From Tipula vernalis (taxonomy: Eukaryota; Arthropoda; Insecta; Diptera; Tipulidae), in contig OY282558.1 of NCBI GenBank assembly GCA_958295665.1, positions 47,430,389 through 47,494,388 on the forward strand: a DNA stretch of 64,000 nucleotides, given 5' to 3'. Positions 1-9,878 of the stretch are shown here, in pieces. Position numbers and translations under genes: made by a program. The notes under the pieces are model-generated. The model was not told where the DNA came from, made no database searches, and saw only the letters and a list, made by a program, of their open reading frames with translations. The first letter of the stretch is position 1. Every line of letters begins with the position of its first letter.

Positions 1-2
1 GG

Positions 3-2921
3 GTCGGTTTTCGTCAAACGTTCGCACAACGGGTTCACAACGAAACCAGAGTCAATACAAATCTTAAGTTTTCCTATTTGGAACATTGTCTTAGGGGAGG
101 TTCAGCATATCATTTCATTGAGTCCATTCCAAATGCTGACGGCAATTACGAACAAGTTTGGAATGCTCTTTTCAAGCATTATGAGAACCAGCCGCGAATT
201 AGAACATTGCATATGCAGGCATTATACAAGCTTGAACCAATTCGAACGGAAAACAATGCAAGGGATTTACAAATCTTCATTGATTCCTTTTGGAAACAGT
301 ATAATGCACTCAAATCATTGAAAGTACCAATCGATCAATGGGATCTGATCTTGGTGTTCCATGTTTGTCAGTTAGTTGATCCTATATCACGCCATCAGAT
401 TGAGATCAAGAAACCAGTTGATCGAGATCCAACCATTCAAGAGGTCATAGACATTTTAAATCAACGTGCTCGAGTATTGGAGACTCTCGCTCTCGTAAGT
501 AGTAGTACTCCTAAGATAATCTCTGATATCAAAAAACCTCAAAAATCAAAATATGCTATGGTGGTCACTGGTGCTCAGAAACCGATATCATGTCGCTATT
601 GTAATTCCGATCACTTCATTTATAAATGTGAATCATTTAAATCGTTATCATTGAAGGATAGAAATCAATGGATCAAAGAGAAAAAATTCTGCCATAATTG
701 CTTTGGAACCCATCACATTTCTAAATGCAAATCAAAGCTTTCATGCTATACTTGTAAAAAAAGACATCATTCCCTGTTGCATAACCCAGGTTACTTCACC
801 AACCAAAACCAATATGACATGACGGTCATTTCTAGTTTGATGTCATCCGATTCAAATCATTCCAATGCTTCCCCAGGGGTGTCAGCCCCGACCAAGGTAG
901 ATGGTATAGGTAGTAGCTCTGAACAAGTAAGAAACGATCATGGCAGCAAGATAGCGAAAGTTTCCAACTCAAATCCAATCGCTTCATCAAGCACTCATAA
1001 TATGCTTGGTATAATCCAATCAAATGTTGCAACAGATGCGACAATTGAGAAAGATCAGACGATTTGTCTTTATTCGACCGAAACCCAAATTCTATTGTCC
1101 ACCATTTTAATTTGGATACGAAGTTCTAAGGGAACACGTATTTTGTGTCGCGCGCTATTGGACTCTGGATCCCAATCCAATTTCATTACAGAAAATATTT
1201 GTCAAAAATTGAGAGTTCAGAGGCAATCAGTCTATATTCCAGTCACAGGAATTAATTCAAACATGACAGAGGTCAGACATAAGGTCAATGTGACAATAGA
1301 ATCTCGAACTCAAATCTATGAACAAAATTTGGATTTCTTGGTGCTTCCCAAAATAACAGGCAAACTGCCGTTACACCAAGTCAACTTTGATCTTTCCAAT
1401 TTGCCTGATGGTATGGAATTGGCTGATCCAAAATTTTACCAGCCTGAACGTATTGATGTGTTGATTGGTGCCGAGGTCTTTTGTGACATATTCAATGGTG
1501 AAAAGGTTTATGTATGTAAAGAGCTTCCACCATTCCAACAATCAGTTTTCGGTTATGTCGTTTGTGGAAAAGTCACCAGTTCGGTTCCGTCAACATTAGT
1601 GTCACTAGTGTGTTGTGACGTTGAGGTGCTGAGAAAAGAGGTTCAAAGGTTCTATCAAATCGAGGATGTCAAAACCAAAAACAACTTCTCATTGGAGGAG
1701 AAGGCTTGTGAAGCCTGTTATGTAAAAAATGTTAAAAGAAATCCCGATGGAAGGTATAGTGTATCTCTTCCAGTCAAGGCAAGCATATCAAATTTATGTG
1801 ACAATAAAGGTAATTCGTTAAGACAATTTTATAACCTAGAAAAGAAGTTGAGTTCAAATCATGTATTAAGGCAGTTATATTGCCAATTCATGAACGAATA
1901 TCTTTCATTAAATCATATGCAATTGACGGAACGGTCGGAACCTAATATATCGTATTTTCTTCCACACTACGCAGTGTTGAAAGAGAACTCTACTACAACG
2001 AAACTACGTGTCGTTTTCAACGGATCATCAAAATCATCGTCTGGACTGTCACTTAATGATGCATTAATGACATGGCGAACTATTCAACAAGAATTGTTTT
2101 CAATTTTACTTCGTTTTAGGAAGTACAAAATAGCTATCAGTGCCGACATTGCTAAAATGTATCGACAGATAAAAATTGATCCAAGGCATCGTAATCTCCA
2201 ACAAATCTGGTGGCGAGAATCACAGGAACATCCTCTCAAAATATATCAATTAAAAACCGTAACATACGGCACCACCAGTGCACCATTTCTAGCAATTAGA
2301 ACGCTCAAACAATCAGCTAGTGATGAACATCAACAGTTCATAAAAGCGTCTCAAAGTCTGTTAGACGACTTTTATGTTGATGACTTTCTGGGAGGGTCGC
2401 AAAGCGTAGAAGAGGCGAAAATACTTAAAGCCGAACTAACCGCCTTACTTGAAAAGGGTGGGTTTCAGTTGACGGAATGGTCCTCCAATAGCAAGGAAGT
2501 AGTTCCTAACCAAAATCAGGATCTTGATAATGTAGTCAGTACTTTGGGGATAAATTGGAATGTTCATCAAGATACACTTAAAATTTCGTTAGGTAAAAGT
2601 GCTCAGGTTCGTGACTCATGTAATCCAAATAAAAGAATGATTTTATCAAAAATCGCACAGATATTTGATCCGCTAGGCCTTTGTGCTCCTGTAATCTTCA
2701 GAGCTAAATTGTTTTTACAAAGGTTGTGGAATATTCCAAATCTTGGTTGGGATGATATTCTACCTGAACCCTATCAGTCTGAATGGATTGCATACTCAGA
2801 ACAAATTCATTTGTTATTAAGTATTGAGGTGCCCAGGTGTATAGGCCCGAGTGCATTTAGTCGTATAGAACTCCATGGATTCGGAGATGCATCTGAGGCT
2901 GGATATGGATGCTGTAATTGA
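3..2921 (+). CDS. BEL/Pao Gag-Pol, N-terminal part (gag, protease, RT)
   Basis: The frame is open from base 3; the nominal start at 78 is not a real start. The first part resembles the DUF1759 BEL gag region (KFSYLEHCLRGG). A zinc knuckle follows at about 585-640 (CRYCNSDHFIYKC, spacing C-X2-C-X3-H-X4-C), then a second Cys/His cluster at about 690-785. The aspartic protease motif LLDSGSQSNFI is at about 1155-1190. The RT domain begins near HYAVLKENSTTTKLRVVFN (about 1965) and has the catalytic YVDD box in FYVDDFLGG near 2370-2395. An A17-type region (LGINWN, FDPLGLCAP) follows. The ORF stops at 2921 after HGFGDASEAGYGCC, which in relatives is the start of RNase H, so the stop comes from a frameshift and not a natural end. 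The products would be made as a Gag-Pol polyprotein. Confidence 0.88.
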   Translation, partial: VGFRQTFAQRVHNETRVNTNLKFSYLEHCLRGGSAYHFIESIPNADGNYEQVWNALFKHYENQPRIRTLHMQALYKLEPIRTENNARDLQIFIDSFWKQYNALKSLKVPIDQWDLILVFHVCQLVDPISRHQIEIKKPVDRDPTIQEVIDILNQRARVLETLALVSSSTPKIISDIKKPQKSKYAMVVTGAQKPISCRYCNSDHFIYKCESFKSLSLKDRNQWIKEKKFCHNCFGTHHISKCKSKLSCYTCKKRHHSLLHNPGYFTNQNQYDMTVISSLMSSDSNHSNASPGVSAPTKVDGIGSSSEQVRNDHGSKIAKVSNSNPIASSSTHNMLGIIQSNVATDATIEKDQTICLYSTETQILLSTILIWIRSSKGTRILCRALLDSGSQSNFITENICQKLRVQRQSVYIPVTGINSNMTEVRHKVNVTIESRTQIYEQNLDFLVLPKITGKLPLHQVNFDLSNLPDGMELADPKFYQPERIDVLIGAEVFCDIFNGEKVYVCKELPPFQQSVFGYVVCGKVTSSVPSTLVSLVCCDVEVLRKEVQRFYQIEDVKTKNNFSLEEKACEACYVKNVKRNPDGRYSVSLPVKASISNLCDNKGNSLRQFYNLEKKLSSNHVLRQLYCQFMNEYLSLNHMQLTERSEPNISYFLPHYAVLKENSTTTKLRVVFNGSSKSSSGLSLNDALMTWRTIQQELFSILLRFRKYKIAISADIAKMYRQIKIDPRHRNLQQIWWRESQEHPLKIYQLKTVTYGTTSAPFLAIRTLKQSASDEHQQFIKASQSLLDDFYVDDFLGGSQSVEEAKILKAELTALLEKGGFQLTEWSSNSKEVVPNQNQDLDNVVSTLGINWNVHQDTLKISLGKSAQVRDSCNPNKRMILSKIAQIFDPLGLCAPVIFRAKLFLQRLWNIPNLGWDDILPEPYQSEWIAYSEQIHLLLSIEVPRCIGPSAFSRIELHGFGDASEAGYGCCN

Positions 2922-4596
2922 ATGGCCGATACCATGTCAATTGCTTTGCTCCAAATCCAGAGTGGCACCACTCAAGATACAAACAATACCCCGTCTTGAG
3001 TTATGTGCCTCACTTCTACTGGCCCAACTATACGAGAAAGTTCAACAGTCCATACAAATTAAATTTGACAAAGTTAAATTATATACTGATTCTGAGGTCA
3101 CATTATTCCGAATAAACTCATCTCCAGCAAAATATGCCACTTTTGTTGCGAATAGAGTTTCACAAATACAGGATATTGCTCCACCTGAATTGTGGGCGCA
3201 TATAAATTCTGAATTAAATCCAGCTGATTTGGTGTCACGCGGGTTAACGCCGTGTGAATTAGGTGATTGTGATCTATGGTGGAGAGGTCCTCCATTCTTA
3301 ATGGAAAAAGACGAATCTAGGGAGATTCCTAAAGTTGCTTTCTCTGATATTCATGATACCGAATACAGGAAAACAACTGTTTTATTGGGAGTTCAAAAAA
3401 GATCAAATGATCTAATAGAACGGTTCTCGGATTTCAACAAGTTAGTTCGAATTTCTGCACTGTGTCTCCGGTTTGGTCACAACCTAAGAGCTAAAACTGT
3501 TGATGGTCGAAAAGTCAATGAATTGTCTTTCGAAGAAATCGATAATGCACTCAAGAGATTAATCCGTTCTGTCCAAGTAGAGGCGTTCGGAGTCGAAATC
3601 AACCAGCTTGAATCAAGTCAAGTGGTCAAGAAACAAAGCGCCATTTCCAAACTTAGTCCGTTTATTGATGATACAGGTTTGTTACGTGTTGGTGGCCGGT
3701 TAGAAAATTCCTTACTTTCATTTGATCAAAGGCATCAAATGCTCTTGCCAGCAAATCATAATTTCACCAATATGTTAGTACGAAAGGAACATGTTCGAAA
3801 TTTGCATGCCGGTCCACAGGCGTTACTTTGTTTTTTGAGACAACGATATTGGGTCATTGGTGGAAAGCAGGTATGCAAGAATGTTGTACATAAGTGTATA
3901 GTGTGCTTTAAAATAAAACCACGGTCAGTAAACCAGATCATGGGTCAATTACCTGCGAATCGTGTTCAACCGTCTCGCCCATTCGAATACGTGGGAGTTG
4001 ATTTTTGTGGTCCATTTAGTCTCCGTCAACCAATTCGATCAAATGTAGTCACTAAAGGTTATATCGCAATTTTCATCTGCTTCACAACTAAAGCCACTCA
4101 TTTGGAAGTGGTCAGTGATTTATCCACCCAGGGATTTTTGGCAGCACTCAGGCGATTCACTTCTCGAAGAGGGCGTTGTGCTAATTTGTATAGTGACAAT
4201 GCCACTAATTTTGTTGGGGCTCAAAATGAGTTGAGAGAATGGAAATCACTGTTCGAATCTGCTACTCATAAGCATGAAATTTTAAAATATTATGGTGAAG
4301 AAGGTATAAACTGGCAAACTATACCACCCCGTTCTCCTCATTTTGGTGGTCTGTGGGAGGCGGCGGTTAAGAGTGCAAAGTACCATTTACAAAGAGTAAT
4401 GAATTCATTCAGGTGCACATTCGAAGAATTGAATACCTTTGTGACTCAAGTCGAGGCCTGTCTCAACTCACGACCACTTTCTTCAATGTCCAATGACCCG
4501 TCGGACATATCTGTCCTCACCCCTGGTCATATCCTTATTGAAAGACCCATAAACGCAATTCCTGAACCTTCTCTGTCTCTTTTCTCTGTCACTTGA
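2922..4596 (+). CDS. BEL/Pao Pol, RNase H and integrase part (frameshifted from gag-pol)
   Basis: This continues pol in another frame. Between about 2911 and 2950 the homologous reading passes through three frames, and only from LCSKSRVAPLK onward is frame 1 (the frame of base 1) continuous. RNase H-like sequence includes PRLELCASLLLAQL and LYTDSEVTL, then the NPADLVSRG motif near 3220. The integrase zinc finger is HVRNLHAGPQ with HKCIVC at about 3790-3905. The DDE core shows GVDFCGPF (D, about 3993), YSDNATNFVG (D, about 4190) and GGLWEAAVKSAKYHL (E, about 4350). The frame ends artificially at 4596, and homology continues in another frame. All three catalytic acidic residues are present, so the breaks are frameshifts rather than loss of the active site. 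Confidence 0.85.
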
Positions 4597-4964
4597 ATTT
4601 TAACCGACTATCCAGATATCAACGTATTCAGTATGCTTTACAACAGTTTTAGAAACGCTGGTCATTGGAATATCTGTCCGAATTACAACATCGGCATAAA
4701 TGGATAGACCCTAAATCAAATGTAGAAATTGGTTCTCTGGTCCTACTAAAGGATGACAGTCTCCCACCCATGAAATGGATTATGGGACGTGTTGTGAAGA
4801 TTCATCCCGGATCCGACGGTTTTGTGCGAGTCGTTACGGTCCAAACCGTTGCGGGCGAATTTAAACGAGCCATTTCTAGGATTTGCATGCTACCAGTGGA
4901 AACGGATTCCACCGAGATTGACCGGAGCATCGACGAGTCTAAAGGTTTTCGAGGTTTTGATTAA
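4590..4964 (+). pseudogene. BEL/Pao Pol C-terminal tail (DUF5641-like)
   Basis: Downstream of the integrase a third frame reads LNFNRLSRYQRIQYALQQF, then a TAG where relatives have Trp, then KRWSLEYLSELQHRHKW. From 4665 it is open to 4964 and includes GSLVLLKDDSLPP and GRVVKIHPGSDGFVRVVTVQ. This is the DUF5641-type domain that ends BEL/Pao Pol. One frameshift (about 4590) and one nonsense codon (about 4650) separate it from the integrase. No further ORF lies between 4964 and the LTR, so this lineage shows no env. Confidence 0.8.
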
Positions 4965-5256
4965 ATATAAAATTAGTATTGTCAAGATAATGGTTATTGC
5001 CTACCATCGGATCACATTTAAATTAAAAGTTAGTATCGTTACTATTGAAATTGTTAATTTATTTTCCATATTATCAAAAAATTGTGAAAGGACACAACAC
5101 GATATGCACTTTTTTGTTTTTTTTTGGCATCAATTTGTCATCTATTGTATTTGAACTTAATAATGATTAATGTTTCGTTTGCAACCGTTATTTTGTTGAT
5201 GAGAATTGCACCTGTGTGGGGCTATTTTGAAATTAACTATTTCAAGGTGGCCGGAA

Positions 5257-5577
5257 TGTTAAGTCGTTTTGCTGACTAAAATAACTGGAAGGTACAGTGT
5301 AAACATACATCTGCTGACATGATGATTACAGTTCAGTGTATAGGTAGAGTGGAAAAATCTACCCATGAACAACGACGTTCATTTTTCATTTTTTTTATTG
5401 TTAGTCTTCGTTGGTCTTCTACATAGTGCAGTTCACATCAGCAAGAAATGCTGTTTTTTGTAAAATAAGAAATCAGTAAATAAAATTTAATAAAGTGATT
5501 AAAATAAAACAAACAAAGGTGTTTAATATTTCGGCGAATATTTATTACAAGGAAAAGATCCGGCAAATCCCGCAACA
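5257..5577 (+). repeat. 3' LTR of the BEL/Pao element
   Basis: A purine-rich stretch (AAGGTGGCCGGAA, 5244-5256) precedes TGTTAAGTCG. The segment runs to CCCGCAACA, so it is bounded by TGTT and AACA, as expected for an LTR. AATAAA-type signals occur near 5476-5510. The length is 321 bp. The 5' LTR is outside the window, so LTR identity and the target duplication cannot be checked here. Confidence 0.75.
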
Positions 5578-6290
5578 ATATTAAATGCCAGAAGTTTTCT
5601 TTTCTTGAAACGGAATTCTTGATATTGATTTATTCTGTATAATACTTCTTGGACCTCCTTTAGTTCCTGGCTAATAGTGTGGTACTTTGTGAAGGATCAT
5701 CTTGTCTGTTCTAATCAAATGTCGACAATAGCTGATTATGCGAAATATTTTGTTTATATCAGGGTTCCTTTCTAATAGCTGTCCAAACAGGTTATGTTGG
5801 TAGAGCTTGTGACTGGCACGAGCAAAGTCTGTTGTGGCCAGTTTTGACTAATTAACTTAAGCCATAAGGGATCAGTTAGATGAACCTCTCTAGACGCACA
5901 ATCAGCAGGATTCTCTGTACAGCTTGCATGTTCCCACAGTGCTGGACTTGATTTTTCTTGAATTTGTGAAATTCTATAGTAATTATGGAATCGGTCAAGA
6001 AGGTAACTTCTAATGTTAGTAACTGTAATGTTCAAGTCGTGGTTAGTTTTAGATGAAAGTAGTGTCATCTGGGTTTTTCCATCTCTTTTAAATAGGGCAG
6101 AGAATTTTTGAAATCCTCCCATTGAATTCAGAGCCGAAGGTAGTCATTAATCCCATGAGAGTTTCGCTATGCTCCGTTTGGTAGAGTTACGGCATTTTTA
6201 ACCAAGAGTTTTGACTATATCAACAAGTTTGAATTCCAACATCCCATTATTTCTAAGTTCTCGTGGTAGGACTTGTATAGGGGGCGTAGT
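5578..6290 (-). pseudogene. BEL/Pao pol fragment (end of RT, RNase H, pre-integrase)
   Basis: Reading the minus strand from about 6275, VLPRELRNN and LVDIVKTLG match the end of the BEL RT/A17 junction. After a gap comes YYRISQIQEKSSPALWEHAS and ENPADCASREV (about 6000-5870), the end of RNase H. Then come INKIFRIISYCRHL (about 5745) and, in another frame, SQELKEVQEVLYRINQYQEF (about 5670), the pre-integrase helix. The piece contains stops and frameshifts, and much of the A17/RNase H region is missing between the blocks. It is a third BEL copy, sandwiched between the LTR of the plus-strand element and the LTR-like end of the next minus-strand element. Confidence 0.7.
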
Positions 6291-6676
6291 GGTGGTTTGG
6301 CGTCTATTAGGGGGGGGACCAAAGTTGAGTAGATTCATCTACCGGCTCCGTAACCTTCAAGTAGCGTGATGTGTGCAATTGTGTAAGGAGTAATCTGTTC
6401 ACAATTCGCAACTGTAAGTGCTGCCTCCTCGTGGCAACCACTGGTAACTAAGGCCATTTAGCATAGGCTAAAGTATGGCACTAAAGGAGAAAACCTTGGC
6501 AAACAACCCTAATCTAAGGTGGAACATCATATGCCGATAGGGTAATCAGTCCAAAATATGCGTACTCTGGATACCAAGCACCCTCCAGTCTTATTTAGCC
6601 TTCCTATTTACAATGTTATCCGTTGTATCGGATTTAATCGGTTGTAATGTTGATGAGTTAAAATGATGAGTCAACA
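6290..6676 (-). repeat. Probable 3' LTR of the roo-like BEL element
   Basis: On the minus strand a purine/GC-rich run (CAGCCCGGAATA) is followed by TGTTGACTCATC beginning at 6676, the same layout as the plus-strand BEL LTR. Recognisable pol from the next element resumes by about 6275, so the LTR is at most about 390 bp. The exact outer edge is not defined because the matching 5' LTR is absent. Confidence 0.45.
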
Positions 6677-6695
6677 TATTCCGGGCTGTATAGTT

Positions 6696-7500
6696 TTAAG
6701 TAGCCTCCTGTTTACACTCCACTACTTTCATCCGGTCGAGGCAGAGCTGCCGGTAATACAACTTGACCCATTGCTTTGGTTTTAAAATACAAAATGACGA
6801 ATAAATAATATCAAGCAGACTTTGTTGCGTGTCCTCTAAGTTTTTTAGTATTAAGGTCAACTGGAGTGCGTTCATTAATATCAGGCGAACCCTTTCTCCG
6901 TATGCTCGATATTCGTTTAGTTGTATCATCTCCAATCTTAATCTCTGTTGAACTTTTATCAAATTGTTCAATGATGTTGTTGTTGTGAGATTGGAATTAT
7001 ATTTCATCAGCTTGATTGTGTTATCGATTATTGATGTTTGGTTTCTCATTAATGCCATTAGATGCCTTTCGTTTTTGTTGACATTCTCGAGTTGGGTTTC
7101 ATATTGGTTGGCCTCTCGCGCTGGGTAAGAATTCCAAACATGTCTCCTAAGATAATGCCTGTTGTGTCTCCTAAACCGCGCTTCACTCGTCGACGTTCCT
7201 TATTGCTTGTTAATAGTAAAAGATTGTCTGTAATCAAGTTCCTTCCATCAAGACATTCCTTTACAAGCTGCTCCCAGTTCGCCTTGTGCTTGTTTAAAAG
7301 TTTCGATCTCCTCCCAATAGTTCGTCATGTTGTAATAGATCACTAATGTCCACTTCAGGGCTACCAATTCAAGTTTGCCTAAATTCTCGAAATATATTCC
7401 TGTTGAGTAGTTAAATGGGGTAACCTTGATCTGAGCTTGCGTCTGTCCTAGTATGCAGCAAATTGAGAGTAATGCTAGTGCAAGATAGTATGCTTTCTAT
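6696..7500 (-). pseudogene. Env-like gene of the BEL element (baculovirus F/errantivirus-type), broken
   Basis: Downstream of pol the minus strand shows a hydrophobic leader (about 7497-7440), then an ectodomain-like stretch with VALKWTLVIYYNM (about 7375-7330). At 7195-7178 six residues, RRRVKR, form a furin-type cleavage site, followed directly by a Gly-rich, hydrophobic fusion-peptide-like segment. A helical region follows from about 7110 to 6700 (MALMRNQTSIID at about 7058). This order (signal, furin site, fusion-peptide-like stretch, heptad helix) is known from insect LTR-element Env proteins related to baculovirus F. There are at least two frameshifts (near 7262 and near 7110), no clear start codon and no obvious C-terminal membrane anchor. 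It is a dead copy. Assignment rests on the layout and on motif resemblance. Confidence 0.7.
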
Positions 7501-7547
7501 AGACTATGCGGTATAGTATGTTTTCAAATAGACTGCGGACTGTTCAT

Positions 7548-8024
7548 CTACTTGATTGTTATTCCTGGTGCTGTTTCGTCTAGACTTTGTAGAGTTGGTA
7601 GTTGCTGAGTTGTGCTTGTATCTTTAGTTACTACCGCATGAACTGGATCATTCTTCTTGTTTTCCATGTTAATGTAGTCCTTTGGCTCGTTAGATATCGA
7701 TAGGTGGCATATTTTAATATTAGTAATATTCCTTTTAAACGTATCGTTCCTTTATTTGAGTGTGACTTCTCTAACAAGTCCATCTTGTCTTGGATGAAGT
7801 TCAACAACTCTTGCAAGTGGTCAGTGCGTAGGAGGTAGTTGTTCGTCTTTGAGGATTACTAGTTCTCCTAATTGGATGTTAGGTTGCTTTTGCAACCATT
7901 TTGGCCTTCGTTGTAGTCGTGAGAGATATTTCATATGCCATTTTTTCCAAAATCCTTGACCGAGCTTGGTGAGTAAATTCCATCTTGTAACAGTTCGGAT
8001 ACCCTCCATATCAGGTTGTGGCAT
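7548..8024 (-). pseudogene. BEL Pol C-terminal tail (DUF5641-like)
   Basis: The minus strand from 8024 reads RTVTRWNLLTKLGQGFWKKW and RLQRRPKWLQKQPNIQLGEL, then LKDEQLPP. In another frame it continues as LARVVELHPRQDGLVREV and FKRNITNIKICHLS. These match the C-terminal BEL Pol domain. The last codon block before a TAG at 7550-7548 reads ETAPGITIK. There is a frameshift near 7820 and a stop near 7757. The env-like region begins about 50 bases further on. Confidence 0.72.
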
Positions 8025-8026
8025 TG

Positions 8027-9300
8027 CTAAGATGGCCTGCCTATCAGGAAATGTGCCGGACTTAAAAACCCGTCATCATCTGAGTCGTTTGAGAGTGGAG
8101 CTAGTGGCCTAGAGTTCAAGCATGCCTCTATTTGAGCTAGAAGTGTTGAGAGCTCCTCAAAAGTTAATGTATGGGTTCCAATTACCTTGCGGAGGTGTTG
8201 TTTTGTTGACTTGACTCCGGCTTCCCATACTCCTCCAAAGTGAGGACTTCCCGGGGGTACAAAGTGCCACTCAGTTCCCATCTGAGCTATTTTACCCTTA
8301 ATTTATGCTTCCTGTTGCTGTGCCTGCCTTTGCAGTTGTTTGTCTGCTCCAACAAAATTTGTACCACAGTCACTGAATATCTTCAGACAAATTCCTCTTC
8401 TTGATATGAATCGTCGGTACGTGGCCAAAAAAGCGTCTGTTGACAAGTCACTTACAAGTTCTAAATGAATTGCCTTCGTGGCTAGGCATATGAAAATGGC
8501 AACGAATCCCTTTGTTGTTTTGTTAAAGAGGCCTTTCCACAATTTTATATTAATCGGACCAGCATAGTCTACTCCGCTGTTAGTGAACGGTGGTGCTGGT
8601 GTTATTCGTTCTATTGGTAACATGCCCATTAGTTGGTGTGATGCCAGTTTCCTCGCTCTCGTACAGACTATACATTCATGTATAGTTTGACGAATCGTAT
8701 TTTTGGCATTCATTATCCAATACTGCGTTCTCAGGTGTGCTAAAGTTGCTTGATTGCGACCATGTAGTGTTTTTATATGCGCTTCTTTGACAAGAAAACT
8801 TGACAATTTGTGACCTCTGGGTATTATTATCGGATGTTTTTCTTCAAATGGGAGATTAGAATTTGTTATCCTACCTCCGACTCTGAGTAGGTCATGTCCG
8901 TCTAGAAATGAAGTTAGGGTTAAGATTGTACTATTCTTTGGTAGGTTTTGATTCGCTTTCTGAACCAGTTCCTCTGGTTTGAAATGGAAGTCGTTTTTAG
9001 TTTTTGATTTTGCATTTGATGGAAATCGTAGACAGTATGCAATGCTGTGAACAAGCCGTTGTAACGAAGAGAATCTATCGAATTCAATCACAGGCTTTTT
9101 CACTGTTGTTGTAAATGTTCTTATTGATTTTCATTCCATGCTGGCCGGTTGTTCCATTTCTTCATTGTTGATTTTTGTTATTGGATAGCTCAAATCCTTT
9201 AGCCATTTTGGCCCTTCCCACCAAATTTTGTGGATTAATAATTAAACTGGGTTTAAACCTCGAGATGCGCAGTCAGCAGGATTCTCATTAGAGACCATGT
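8027..9300 (-). pseudogene. BEL integrase and pre-integrase region
   Basis: The minus strand reads SNENPADCASRGLNP (about 9290-9250), IWWEGPKWLKDLSYP (about 9220), then an open stretch 9103-8303 with VGGRITNSNLPFEEKHP, HIKTLHGRNQAT and HECIVC (the H2C2 finger). The core motifs NSGVDYAGP (D) and FSDCGTNFVGADKQL (D) are clear. A frameshift at about 8290 leads to PHFGGVWEAGVKSTKQHL (E) and ACLNSRPL in the 8281-8027 stretch. All three DDE residues survive. In-frame stops lie near 9130-9110, and a frameshift joins this block to the tail at 8027. Confidence 0.8.
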
Positions 9301-9872
9301 GATGCCATTGGCTAGGATCGGTGGTGGCTTGTATCTCTGTTATTCTGTTCGCCACAAAAGTCTTATGGTATCGCTCCAGCAAAATGTTGATATATTGCTG
9401 TTGATGTTCAACGCATGTTTGATATTTTTGAGCAATTTAGAAAGTAGCAATGCGGCGTTGAGCTCTAACCTAGGTAGGGATATTGTTTGGTTTAATGGTG
9501 CAACCTTTATTTTGGCTGCGATTATTGTGATTTGGTTGTTTGTTTTACTGTATACTACTGCAGCATATGCTTGATTCGAGGCGTCACAGAAACCATGTAG
9601 TTCAATTTTGGCGTCACTGTTGTAATTTATCCAACGGTGAATTCTGATTTCCTCTAAACGTGGTAATTCCATTTTGTAGTTTAACCATCTGTTTTCAAGA
9701 TTTACGTGGAGTTTTTGGAGAAGCCCATAAATCTTGAAGTAGAATTTTTGCCTGGATCACCACTGGTGCTAACCATCCTAGCGGATCGAAATGCCTTGAT
9801 GCCTCTGATAAGATTGTTCGTTTGGATATTGTTGTTTTAGATGCTGGCAAAATAACTTTAAATTGAAAAGTT
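9300..9872 (-). pseudogene. BEL A17/RNase H region, downstream side of the 1.9-kb insertion
   Basis: Directly after the insertion the minus strand resumes with FQFKVILPASKTTISKR and SRHFDPLGWLAPVVIQAKI, the A17-type connection. Then come IELHGFCDASNQAYAAVVYS and LPRLELNAALLLSKLL, which is RNase H. The upstream half of this coding region is at 11777 and above. A frameshift near 9690 and another near 9340 break the frame. Confidence 0.78.
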
Positions 9873-9878
9873 GTTACG

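Larger units (their letters stand above)
1..5577 (+). mobile_element. BEL/Pao LTR retrotransposon, 5' end outside the window
   Basis: The coding order is gag with a zinc knuckle, aspartic protease, reverse transcriptase, RNase H, H2C2 zinc finger, DDE integrase and a DUF5641-type tail, which is the BEL/Pao order. It is followed by a 3' LTR at 5257-5577. The reading frame is already open at base 3, so the 5' LTR and gag start lie left of the window. The copy is moderately decayed: there are frameshifts near 2915-2950 and near 4590 and a nonsense codon near 4650. No env-like ORF follows pol. The LTR directly abuts an opposite-strand BEL fragment at 5578, so this copy probably inserted into an older BEL element. 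Confidence 0.9.

Noticed and set aside
7062..7346. Plus-strand ORF of 94 residues
   Set aside because: It lies opposite the env-like region of the BEL element, which explains the sequence better.
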